Positions 1 to 6,084 of a stretch of 6,084 nt of DNA are shown here, piece after piece. How positions within the stretch are numbered: position 1 is the stretch's first letter; each line of letters opens with the position of its first letter. Below the pieces are notes generated by a model. It did no database searches. It saw only the letters and a program-made list of their open reading frames with translations, and was not told the DNA's origin. The stretch comes from Gammaproteobacteria bacterium. Its GTDB lineage: Bacteria > Pseudomonadota > Gammaproteobacteria > SZUA-152. Both the position numbers and the translations under genes were made by a program. The stretch lies in assembly GCA_024762755.1 (NCBI GenBank), contig JANTGX010000136.1:1-6084 (forward strand). Reading direction: 5' to 3'.

Positions 1-1261
1 CCAGCAGGCGCCCCACGGCGCCGCGGTTGGCCTCCACTAGCTGCCGCCCGGCCTCGCCCATTTCGGCGCGACGGGCCGGGTCGCCGAGCAGTTCCGCCAC
101 GGCCTCGCCCAGGTCCGCGGCATCGGCCACTTGCCGCGCGGCACCGGCGGCCAGCAGGGCGCGGGCGATGTCCTCGAAATTGAAGCGGGAGGGGCCGAAC
201 AGGACCGGTACCCCGAGGGCGGCCGGCTCCAGCATGTTGTGCCCCCCCAACGGCGCCAGGCTGCCGCCGACGAAGGCGACATCGGCGCAGGCGTAGAAGA
301 GCGGCAGCTCGCCCAGCGTGTCACCGACGAAGACCGCCGTCTGCGCGTCACAAGACCGGCCCTCGCTGCGCCGAACCACGTCCAGGCCCCGGCGCCGGGC
401 GAGGGCGGCGGCGCGGTCGAAACGCTCCGGGTGGCGCGGCACGAGCATGAGCAGGGCATCGGGGTGCCGACGGCGCACCGCGTCGAAGGCCACGAGGGCG
501 GCCTCCTCCTCCCCCTCGTGGGTGCTGGCGGCGATCCACACCGGCCGCGACTGGCCCAGTTGCCGGCGCAGCACGTCGGCCCGCTCGGGCAGGTCGGCCG
601 GCAGGCGCTGGTCGAACTTGAGATTGCCCATCACCGCCACCCGCGCGGGTGCGGCACCGAGTTCGCGAAAGCGCGCCGCATCGCCCTCGCTCTGCGCCGC
701 GATCAGGCTGATGTCATCGAGTGTGCCGCGCACCAGCCCGCGCAGCCTCGCGTAGCCCCTGGCACTGCGCGGCGAGAGCCGGGCATTGGCGACGACCAGG
801 GGAATGTCGCCAGCCGCACACTGGCGGAACAGGTTGGGCCACAGCTCCGTCTCCATGATCAGCGCCAGCCGCGGGCGCGTCCTGCGCAGGAAACGGCGCA
901 CCGCACCGGGCAGGTCGTAGGGGAGATAGACATGGAACACGCGCCCGCCGGGCTGGCCGATGAACTGCCCATCGAACAGGGCCTGCACCCGCTGCGAACC
1001 GGTAGGGGTGGTGGTGGTGATGACCAGCGAGCGGTCGGGGTGGCGTGCCAGCAGCTCGCGGATGAGGGGTACCGCGGCCTGTGTCTCGCCCACGGAGACG
1101 GCATGCAGCCAGAGGGGATCGCGCAACTCCGGCGCGGCGAAGAAACCGAAACGCTCGCCCCAGCGCTGCCAGTACCCGCGGTTGCGCAGCCCGCGCCAGG
1201 CGAGGCGCAGGAAGACGGCGGGAAGCAGTAGATACAGGGTGGCGCTGTAGAGTGATCTCAC
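1..1261 (-). CDS. waaA: 3-deoxy-D-manno-octulosonic acid (Kdo) transferase, C-terminus cut by window edge
   Basis: Transfers Kdo from CMP-Kdo to the lipid A precursor at the cytoplasmic face of the inner membrane, an essential step of LPS core synthesis. My translation gives 420 residues with no stop, and family members are about 420-425 long, so only the last few residues are missing. Residues 1-20 form the hydrophobic N-terminal anchor (SLYSATLYLLLPAVFL). HAVSVGET at 53-60 contains E59, in the position of the catalytic base glutamate of the family. TTTTPTGSQRV lies near 82-92, HVYLPYDLP at 110-118 and METELWPN at 136-143. ANARLS at 158-163 and ASTHEGEE at 245-252 follow, then FVGGSLAPLGGHNMLEP from 330 in the C-terminal GT-B sugar-nucleotide domain. 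The start is GTG at 1261: an in-frame TGA lies at 1273-1271, and the N-terminus aligns with E. coli WaaA from here. No Shine-Dalgarno is evident. A short insertion (near 97-107) precedes HVYLPYD. It is separated from the qmo operon by a terminator and is functionally unrelated to it. Confidence 0.95.
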   Translation of the reverse strand, partial: MRSLYSATLYLLLPAVFLRLAWRGLRNRGYWQRWGERFGFFAAPELRDPLWLHAVSVGETQAAVPLIRELLARHPDRSLVITTTTPTGSQRVQALFDGQFIGQPGGRVFHVYLPYDLPGAVRRFLRRTRPRLALIMETELWPNLFRQCAAGDIPLVVANARLSPRSARGYARLRGLVRGTLDDISLIAAQSEGDAARFRELGAAPARVAVMGNLKFDQRLPADLPERADVLRRQLGQSRPVWIAASTHEGEEEAALVAFDAVRRRHPDALLMLVPRHPERFDRAAALARRRGLDVVRRSEGRSCDAQTAVFVGDTLGELPLFYACADVAFVGGSLAPLGGHNMLEPAALGVPVLFGPSRFNFEDIARALLAAGAARQVADAADLGEAVAELLGDPARRAEMGEAGRQLVEANRGAVGRLL

Positions 1262-1269
1262 GACGGCGG

Positions 1270-1278
1270 ATCATAGCA
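1270..1278 (-). promoter_or_regulatory. Possible extended -10 promoter element for waaA
   Basis: On the minus strand the bases TGCTATGAT occur here, matching an extended -10 (TGn followed by a near-consensus TATAAT). No recognisable -35 lies 16-18 bases upstream. The element ends only 8 bases before the GTG start of waaA, so a transcript from it would begin at or within a few bases of the start codon and be almost leaderless. It lies downstream of the qmo terminator, where a waaA promoter would be expected. It could be chance, as it also overlaps the in-frame TGA upstream of waaA. Confidence 0.25.
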
Positions 1279-1424
1279 TGGGGCGGGAGAGTGCCTCGGC
1301 GCCGGGCGGCACGCGTCGGACACAACAAGACCCGCCCGGATATCGCTCGCAGCCCATGGCGCCCCAGGCGCTGCGGCCCGGGAAGTCTGCGACGCCAGGC
1401 CGGCCAAACCGCCCGAGCGGCGAC

Positions 1425-1452
1425 AAAAAAGGCGCCACGAATGCGGCGCCTT
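1425..1452 (-). terminator. Rho-independent terminator after hdrB
   Basis: Read on the minus strand, an 8-bp perfect stem AAGGCGCC / GGCGCCTT encloses the 8-base loop GCATTCGT. The 3' arm runs into a TTTTTT tract (plus-strand A run 1425-1430). It starts about 20 bases after the hdrB stop codon and so closes the qmoAB-hdrCB transcript before waaA. It is oriented for minus-strand transcription; nothing is encoded on the plus strand here that would use it. Confidence 0.88.
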
Positions 1453-1471
1453 CGTCATCGGAACGGCGGGG

Positions 1472-2377
1472 CTATTTCTTCGCCAGTTCTTCCAGCTTGG
1501 TGGCCTTGATGATCTGTCCATCCAGACCGGCCTGGTTGGCATTCTTGCCATAGGCCACGCTCATCAGCTGACTGTAGTAGACCACTGGCATGTTGAAGCT
1601 GGTGCCATGCCGTTCGTTGATCTGGTCCTGGTAGACCTCGGTGTTCATCTGGCACAGGGGGCAGGGGGTGACGATCATGTCGGCGCCGTTGTCGTGCGCC
1701 GCCTCGAGGATGCCCTTGACCAACTCCTGGCTCTTCTCCGGCTCGGAGAACATCAGCGCACCGCCGCAGCACTGCACCTTCTTCTCGTAGTCGGGAATGG
1801 AATCCCCGCCGAGGGTGTCCACCAGTTTGTCGAGGTAGACCGGATTCTCGAAGGACTCGCCGGCGATACCGAAGGGGCGGTTGGTCTGGCAGCCGATGTA
1901 GCTGGCGATCTTGATGCCCTCCAACGGCCGCTGCACCTTCTCGCCCAGGGCATCGAAACCGAGGTCCTCGATGAGCACCTCCACCATGTGCCGTACCCGT
2001 TGGGGTTTGGGCGGTTCCAACTTGAGGCCGGCGGCGGCCAGGGCCTGGTTGGCCTCTGCCATCAATTGATTGTCGTCGTTGAGGCGCTCGGCGGCCTCGC
2101 GCGTGGCCAGCCAGCAGGCCGCGCAGGTGGCGACCAGGTCCTGCCCCGGATTGTGCTCCTCGGACAGGGCGAGGTTGCGCGCGCTCAGGGCAATGCGCGG
2201 CAACTCGCCGCCCTCGCCGTAGCCGATGGAGGCAGAGCAGCAGTTCCAGTCCGGGATCTCGTTGAGTTGGATGTCCAGGGCATCGCACATGGCGTCCACC
2301 GAGGTCTGCAGATTGGAGGCCGAGGCCCCCTTCTGGGAGGAGCAGCCGGGGTAAAAGGAATATTCTTTCTTAGCCAT
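1472..2377 (-). CDS. hdrB: HdrB-like heterodisulfide reductase subunit with two CCG domains (Qmo-associated)
   Basis: This 301-residue soluble protein resembles subunit B of heterodisulfide reductase. In methanogens HdrB uses two non-cubane [4Fe-4S] clusters for disulfide chemistry; here it probably takes part in electron transfer with the Qmo flavoproteins. Two CCG domains are complete. Domain 1 has C12, C46-C47, C85 and C88 (spacing C-x33-CC-x37-C-x2-C). Domain 2 has C163, C203-C204, C239 and C242 (C-x39-CC-x34-C-x2-C). All ten ligand cysteines are therefore present; the residue after the Cys pair is Ser in domain 1 and Gly in domain 2. The length is normal for HdrB and there is no membrane segment. 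It starts at ATG 2377 behind a Shine-Dalgarno, 25 bases after the hdrC stop, and ends with TAG just before a terminator, so it is the last gene of the operon. The identity as HdrB is firm. That it replaces part of QmoC is inferred from position, and its true redox partner is unknown. Confidence 0.92.
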   Translation of the reverse strand: MAKKEYSFYPGCSSQKGASASNLQTSVDAMCDALDIQLNEIPDWNCCSASIGYGEGGELPRIALSARNLALSEEHNPGQDLVATCAACWLATREAAERLNDDNQLMAEANQALAAAGLKLEPPKPQRVRHMVEVLIEDLGFDALGEKVQRPLEGIKIASYIGCQTNRPFGIAGESFENPVYLDKLVDTLGGDSIPDYEKKVQCCGGALMFSEPEKSQELVKGILEAAHDNGADMIVTPCPLCQMNTEVYQDQINERHGTSFNMPVVYYSQLMSVAYGKNANQAGLDGQIIKATKLEELAKK

Positions 2378-2384
2378 TGTTTGT

Positions 2385-2390
2385 CTCTCC
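2385..2390 (-). promoter_or_regulatory. Ribosome binding site of hdrB
   Basis: Minus-strand GGAGAG lies 7 bases before the ATG at 2377, in the 25-base gap after hdrC. It supports this start and independent translation initiation of hdrB. Confidence 0.75.
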
Positions 2391-2402
2391 AGATGTACCG
2401 GC

Positions 2403-3029
2403 TCAGTTGGCAGGCCGCTTCAGCTTGGCCTCTTCGATCTCACGCGCCTTTTCCAGCATGGCGTGCAGACCGCTCTTGTCCTTGACCCCGTGCCCCCCGA
2501 AGAACTCCATGGGGTTCATGCGCTTGGTCTTCATCATGGCCTGTCCGAGGGCCTTGTTCTTCAGCGCCTCCTTGACGCCGGGGCCGAAGCCGTCCTTGAA
2601 ATACAGGGAGAGACCCAGTTTCAATTCATTGGCCCGCCCGTTTTTCGTGATGTTGTCCCAGAACATCTTGGAAAAGCGCCGCGTGGGCTGATTCTTCGGC
2701 GCCAGATCGAGCACGTGGGCATAGTGTGCCAGGCCGTGCATGATGTGGGTGATGGGCAGGCCGCGCGGGCAGCGCACGATGCAGTTGTAACAGGAGGTAC
2801 ACATCCACATGGAATCCGAGGTGAGTACCTCTTCGCGCTTGCCGGCGCGGATCATCATGAAGATCTCCTGCGGCGGATGTGCCCAGTGTGGACCCAACGG
2901 GCAGGAACCGGAACAGACCCCGCATTGCATGCACATGCGGACCCATTCGCCCTCCTCCACATTGGCCTCGACCTCTTTGAGGAAGTCGTTGTGATACTTC
3001 TCGACAACCGCGCTGCTCATGTCACTCAT
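2403..3029 (-). CDS. hdrC: HdrC-like [4Fe-4S] ferredoxin-type subunit (stands where qmoC is expected)
   Basis: This 208-residue iron-sulfur protein probably carries electrons between the Qmo flavoproteins and the HdrB-like subunit. Two cubane [4Fe-4S] motifs are present: C33-x2-C36-x2-C39-x3-C43-P and C77-x2-C80-x2-C83-x3-C87-P, the arrangement of HdrC and of the N-terminal domain of QmoC. The remaining residues (about 95-208) are polar and lysine-rich, with no hydrophobic stretch long enough for a membrane helix. The haem b membrane domain that makes up the C-terminal half of classical QmoC is therefore missing. The stop is not a recent truncation at a domain edge: about 120 further soluble residues follow the second motif, and hdrB follows directly. 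The first ATG (3029) is preferred over the one three codons later because it is better spaced from the strong Shine-Dalgarno. It lies 13 bases after qmoB. The HdrC assignment is firm; the exact role is inferred. Confidence 0.92.
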   Translation of the reverse strand: MSDMSSAVVEKYHNDFLKEVEANVEEGEWVRMCMQCGVCSGSCPLGPHWAHPPQEIFMMIRAGKREEVLTSDSMWMCTSCYNCIVRCPRGLPITHIMHGLAHYAHVLDLAPKNQPTRRFSKMFWDNITKNGRANELKLGLSLYFKDGFGPGVKEALKNKALGQAMMKTKRMNPMEFFGGHGVKDKSGLHAMLEKAREIEEAKLKRPAN

Positions 3030-3034
3030 GCCGT

Positions 3035-3044
3035 CTTCCTCCTC
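3035..3044 (-). promoter_or_regulatory. Strong ribosome binding site of hdrC, overlapping the qmoB stop
   Basis: Minus-strand GAGGAGGAAG, with its GGAGG core 8 bases before ATG 3029, overlaps the TGA of qmoB (3045-3043). This favours coupled translation of qmoB and hdrC and selects the first of two nearby ATG codons. Confidence 0.8.
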
Positions 3045-5319
3045 AGAACTTGAACGGGCTCATACCGATTTTTTCGATGGTCTCGGCCATGTCGTTGATC
3101 AACTGCGGTGCCCGCTGGATATCGGTGATGGCGATCTCATAGGTGGCCACACGTTCGGGCTCCAGGGACAGGCTCTGCAGGGTGTCGTCCACCTTGCTCA
3201 TGCGCTGGTGGGCGATCTCCGAACCGCGTACGAAGTGGCACTGATAGTTCTCGCCCTTCTGACAACCCATGAGGATGACGCCATCGTAGCCGCTGTTCAG
3301 GGCGTCGGTGATCCAAATGAGGTTCACCGAACCCAGGCAACGCACGGGGATGATACGGGCGAAGGCGCTGTATTCGATCTTGTTCATCCCCGCCATGTCC
3401 AGCGCCGGATAGGCATCGTTCTCGCACGCCAGTACCAGGATGCGCGGCTTCTCCTCGAACTCGTCGGGGATGTCGATGTTCTTCAGCGCCTGGCCGACCG
3501 AGTCCACGGAGTAGTTGTCGAAGGAGATGACGCGCACCGGACAGGCACCCATGCAGGTGCCGCAGCGACGACAGCGCGACTCGTTGAATACCGGATAGCG
3601 CTCTTCGTCCTCGTTGATGGCGCCGAAGGGGCACTCCACGGTGCAGCGCTTGCACTGGGTGCAGCCCTCTTTGCGGAAGCTCGGGTAGGACAGATCACCC
3701 GAGCGGGGATGGGCGGCGCGGCCCTTGGCAGCATTCTCCACCGCCTGAATGGCCTTCAATGCCGCGCCGGTGGCATCCTCGCGTGCAGAGACGATGTCCA
3801 TGGGACGGCGCACGGGACCACTGGCATAGATGCCGGTGCGGCGGGTCTCATAGGGGAAGCAGATGAAGTGTGAGTCGGGGAAGCCGTACACCAGCTGCGG
3901 CAGGTCTGGCCCCTGGCGATAGTCCAGGTTGAGAATGGACTCGACGGAGACGTGCACCTCGTTGGCCGGGCTCGCACCCTCTTCGCCTGCTTCACCCTCT
4001 TCCTCTTCTTCCTCGATGGCCACGGCGTCGATGTCGACCCCCGAATTGGGCACCTGGCCCACGGCCAACACCACCAGGTCGACCACTTCCTCGCTATCCT
4101 CGTCGAGGATGAGGTCCTTGAACTTCACGTGCAGGCCATCGCCGGCGGCCTCGACGCCGTCCACACAGGCCTTGGTGAAGGTCACCTCTTTGTCCTGTCC
4201 GCTGCGATAGAAGTCCTCACCGCCGGAGCCAGGGGTGCGCAGATCACGATAGAGGATGTTGGTGTCGATGTCCGGATTCTGGTCCTTGAAATACATGGCC
4301 TGTTTGATCGAGGTCATGCAGCAATGTCCGGAGCAATAGGGCAGTTGGCCCTCTTTTTCCGAACGCTGGCCGGCACACTGGACGAAGGCCACGCTCTTGA
4401 CCTCCTTGCCGTCGGAGGGGCGCTTGATGGCTCCGCCATCGGCCGCGCGCGCCAGGGCCTCCAGTTCCTGCTGGGTGACCACGTCCGGACTCTTGCCATA
4501 GCCCAGATCCGGCAACTGGTTGGCGTCGTAGTCGTCATAGCCCGAGGCCTGCACGATGGCGCCAAAACTGGCCGTGACGGTGGGTCCGCTCTCGACGCTG
4601 ATATCGGCCTGAAACTGGCCGGGCGCACCGGCGGTCTTGGTCAGCTTGGCATTCAGGTGAATGGTGATCTTGTCGTGCGCCTCGCAGGCGGCGATGAGCT
4701 CGTCCAGGCCGGTGTCCACCGGATCGGTGTAGGGGGCGCGGTCCGGGATGCGCTTCCAGCTGTCGGCGACGTGACCGCCGAGGTGGCCGCTCTTCTCCAC
4801 CACAGTCACCGGATAGCCGGCGCGTGCCGCCTCCAGCGCGGCGGTGAGGCCACTCACGCCGCCTCCCACCACCAGGATGTCGGGGGTGCACTTGGCCTCC
4901 GGGTTGGACGAGGGCGGGGTCATGAACTTGACCTCCCACACCGCCATGCGCACATAGTCGGCGGCCATCTCTTCGGTGGTCTCTCGGGCCTCGTCGGTGT
5001 CCGGACGGGCCCAAATGACGCCCTCGCGCAGGTTGCCACGGGCGATGGCCACGCCCTCGAAGTTGAAGGCGTCGGTCTTGGCGCGGCGCGAGCAGGCACA
5101 GATGGCGATGCGGTTGACGCCCTCGTTGTCGATGTCGTCCTGGATCATCTTCACGCCGTCCTCGGAGCAGAGGAAGTCGTGCTCTCGCACCACGTTGGCC
5201 TTGGCCTCGCGCTCGGCGATCATACTCAGTTGTGCGCCCTCGAGGCGCTCACCCAGACCGCAGCCCTTGCAGATGTAGGCGCCGATTTTCTTTTCAACGG
5301 GAAGCTTTTCGTCTGCCAC
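3043..5319 (-). CDS. qmoB: QmoB, HdrA-like FAD/iron-sulfur protein with ferredoxin and MvhD-like domains
   Basis: This 758-residue cytoplasmic flavo-iron-sulfur protein is a subunit of the Qmo complex that links APS reductase to the quinone pool. The N-terminal HdrA-type cluster region holds C17, C20, C51, C74 and C76. The FAD Rossmann motif GGGVSG is at 152-157 with E175 closing the fold. A second cysteine set of the HdrA family follows: C315, C329, C333 and C334 (QCAGQR, CSGHCCM). Two ferredoxin clusters are at C553/556/559/563 and C583/586/589/593. A C-terminal MvhD-like domain (about 625-735) has C632, C661, C686 and C694. The length and domain order match known QmoB. The start is GTG 5319, chosen because the next Met (33) would remove C17/C20 and because a Shine-Dalgarno fits. 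It begins 3 bases after the qmoA stop. An acidic run near 435-448 is unusual. An HdrA-MvhD fusion of an Hdr/Flox system is the alternative, but the adjacent QmoA argues for Qmo. Confidence 0.95.
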   Translation of the reverse strand: MADEKLPVEKKIGAYICKGCGLGERLEGAQLSMIAEREAKANVVREHDFLCSEDGVKMIQDDIDNEGVNRIAICACSRRAKTDAFNFEGVAIARGNLREGVIWARPDTDEARETTEEMAADYVRMAVWEVKFMTPPSSNPEAKCTPDILVVGGGVSGLTAALEAARAGYPVTVVEKSGHLGGHVADSWKRIPDRAPYTDPVDTGLDELIAACEAHDKITIHLNAKLTKTAGAPGQFQADISVESGPTVTASFGAIVQASGYDDYDANQLPDLGYGKSPDVVTQQELEALARAADGGAIKRPSDGKEVKSVAFVQCAGQRSEKEGQLPYCSGHCCMTSIKQAMYFKDQNPDIDTNILYRDLRTPGSGGEDFYRSGQDKEVTFTKACVDGVEAAGDGLHVKFKDLILDEDSEEVVDLVVLAVGQVPNSGVDIDAVAIEEEEEEGEAGEEGASPANEVHVSVESILNLDYRQGPDLPQLVYGFPDSHFICFPYETRRTGIYASGPVRRPMDIVSAREDATGAALKAIQAVENAAKGRAAHPRSGDLSYPSFRKEGCTQCKRCTVECPFGAINEDEERYPVFNESRCRRCGTCMGACPVRVISFDNYSVDSVGQALKNIDIPDEFEEKPRILVLACENDAYPALDMAGMNKIEYSAFARIIPVRCLGSVNLIWITDALNSGYDGVILMGCQKGENYQCHFVRGSEIAHQRMSKVDDTLQSLSLEPERVATYEIAITDIQRAPQLINDMAETIEKIGMSPFKF

Positions 5320-5322
5320 TGT

Positions 5323-6084
5323 TCAACCCTCCACTTCTTGAGCCGCGACGCGGTTGACCACCTGGATGGCGCGCAAGGCGCTGGCGGTGGCGTTCTGTAC
5401 CGATCGATTGACGTCCAGGGCGTCGGCCGTGCAACCGGCGGCGAAGAAGGCGCCGTTGGCCTCGTCCTGTTCCACGAAGCCGTTGTCGTCCAACACCACC
5501 TGGATGGGGAAGTCGCCCGGTGCCACGCTGGGCTCCATGCCGATGGCCAGTACGACCAGGTCGTGCGGCGTGCTGTAGCGGTGATAGCCCTCGGTGTTCA
5601 CCCCGTGCAGGATGGGATCCTTGGTCTCCTTGTCTTCGGTGATCGAGGCCACTTTGGACTTGATGAAGCTGACGTTGTCGTCCTCCCAGACCCGACGGAA
5701 AAAGTCGTCCAGGCGATCGATGGCGCGGATGTCGATGTAATAGATGCTGGATTTGCCCTCTTCGCCGTATTGGTCACGCATGTAGGTGGCCTGCTTGAGG
5801 CTGGCCATGCAGCAGATACGGGAACAGTGCTTGAGGTGGTTCTTGTCACGCGAGCCGGCGCACTGAATGAAGGCGACGTTCTTCGCCTCCTTGCCATCGG
5901 AGGGGCGCAGGATCTTGCCGCCGGTGGGACCGAAGGGGTCCATCATGCGCTCCAACTCGACGTTGGTGATGACATTGGCGAAACGGTCGTAACCGTAGGG
6001 CTGGATCTTGGCCGCGTCGTACGGACGCCAGCCGGTGGCCCAGACGATGGCGCCGGCCTTCAACTCGAGGGTCTCTTCCTGCAT
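5323..6084 (-). CDS. qmoA: QmoA, HdrA-like flavoprotein, N-terminus beyond window
   Basis: This is the C-terminal 253 residues of the first Qmo flavoprotein subunit. The coding frame is open to the window edge; the Met codon at 6084-6082 is internal, because the N-terminal GxGxxG FAD motif is absent and family members run to roughly 400 residues, leaving about 150 upstream. Visible are the HdrA-family segment AIVWATGW (fragment residues 12-19) and a cysteine set at fragment positions C75, C87, C91 and C92 (QCAGSR then CSRICCM). A C-terminal FAD-contact region reads FFAAGCTADALDV followed by a conserved helix (SVQNATASALRAIQ). Unlike QmoB it ends there, without ferredoxin or MvhD domains, which separates QmoA from QmoB. 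It stops at TGA 5325-5323, three bases before qmoB, so the two are co-translated. QmoA is thought to act with QmoB in electron transfer with APS reductase. A generic HdrA cannot be excluded without the N-terminus, but the context makes QmoA most likely. Confidence 0.92.
   Translation of the reverse strand: MQEETLELKAGAIVWATGWRPYDAAKIQPYGYDRFANVITNVELERMMDPFGPTGGKILRPSDGKEAKNVAFIQCAGSRDKNHLKHCSRICCMASLKQATYMRDQYGEEGKSSIYYIDIRAIDRLDDFFRRVWEDDNVSFIKSKVASITEDKETKDPILHGVNTEGYHRYSTPHDLVVLAIGMEPSVAPGDFPIQVVLDDNGFVEQDEANGAFFAAGCTADALDVNRSVQNATASALRAIQVVNRVAAQEVEG
5327..5332 (-). promoter_or_regulatory. Ribosome binding site of qmoB, inside the qmoA 3' end
   Basis: Minus-strand GGAGGG lies 7 bases before GTG 5319 and within the last codons of qmoA. 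It decides the GTG start of qmoB, for which no ATG is available near the N-terminus. Confidence 0.8.

Noticed and set aside
131..1231. Plus-strand ORF of 366 codons
   Set aside because: It is antisense to waaA, whose full set of family motifs is read in one minus-strand frame. The plus-strand translation is rich in Arg, Gly and Ala with no recognisable domain, as expected of a GC-driven shadow.
714..1328. Minus-strand ORF of 204 codons overlapping the waaA start
   Set aside because: It is out of frame with waaA, is low-complexity Arg/Pro/Ala/His, and has no recognisable domain.
1455..2288. Minus-strand ORF of 277 codons in another frame over hdrB
   Set aside because: It is a frame-shifted shadow, Arg/Gly-rich, lacking the cysteine pattern of the true frame.
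1607..2485. Plus-strand ORF of 292 codons opposite hdrB
   Set aside because: hdrB on the minus strand has all ten CCG cysteines; the plus-strand product is a hydrophobic, Gly/Leu-rich shadow that crosses the hdrB/hdrC junction.
3019..3873. Plus-strand ORF of 284 codons opposite the 3' part of qmoB
   Set aside because: It is antisense to the ferredoxin and MvhD-like domains of QmoB, has no ribosome binding site or known motif, and is explained by codon bias on the coding strand.
1472..6084. sHdr (sulfur-oxidising heterodisulfide reductase-like) or Flox-Hdr system
   Set aside because: sHdr clusters have a single HdrA with duplicated HdrB/HdrC and lipoate-binding protein genes. Here two adjacent HdrA-like proteins, the second fused to ferredoxin and MvhD-like domains, fit QmoA-QmoB instead.
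6082..6084. ATG at the window edge as the true start of qmoA
   Set aside because: The protein would lack the FAD-binding N-terminus; the Met is internal and the gene continues beyond the window.

Overview
The window is about 6 kb of GC-rich bacterial DNA with every supported gene on the minus strand. Reading from high to low coordinates the order is: 3' part of qmoA, qmoB, an hdrC-like gene, an hdrB-like gene, a Rho-independent terminator, then waaA (kdtA), which runs off the low-coordinate end. The lipid A-Kdo transferase shows a Gram-negative, LPS-making host. The Qmo-type flavoproteins point to dissimilatory sulfur metabolism. GC-rich composition plus a proteobacterial-looking WaaA favour a beta- or gammaproteobacterial sulfur oxidiser, but the sequence alone does not settle the lineage or the direction of the pathway.

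Region 6084-1472 is a tight operon fragment. QmoA and QmoB are paralogous HdrA-like FAD/[4Fe-4S] proteins; QmoB also carries two ferredoxin clusters and an MvhD-like C-terminal domain. They are followed by a small two-cluster ferredoxin-type HdrC protein and an HdrB protein with two complete CCG domains. Gaps are 3, 13 and 25 bases, each start has a Shine-Dalgarno sequence, and a strong hairpin/T-tract lies about 20 bases after the last stop. In classical Qmo (quinone-interacting membrane-bound oxidoreductase), QmoC fuses an HdrC-like domain to a membrane haem b domain. Here that membrane subunit is absent and the soluble pair HdrC+HdrB takes its place. This layout is known from Gram-positive sulfate reducers. 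Its job would be electron exchange with APS reductase (AprBA), whose genes are not in the window.

Region 1261-1 is a separate unit. waaA starts at GTG 1261, has all family hallmarks over 420 codons, and lacks only its extreme C-terminus. The 210-base gap between hdrB and waaA holds the terminator and a possible extended -10 element. No tRNA, rRNA, CRISPR, IS element or long repeat was seen. Several long ORFs on either strand are shadows of these genes caused by high GC.
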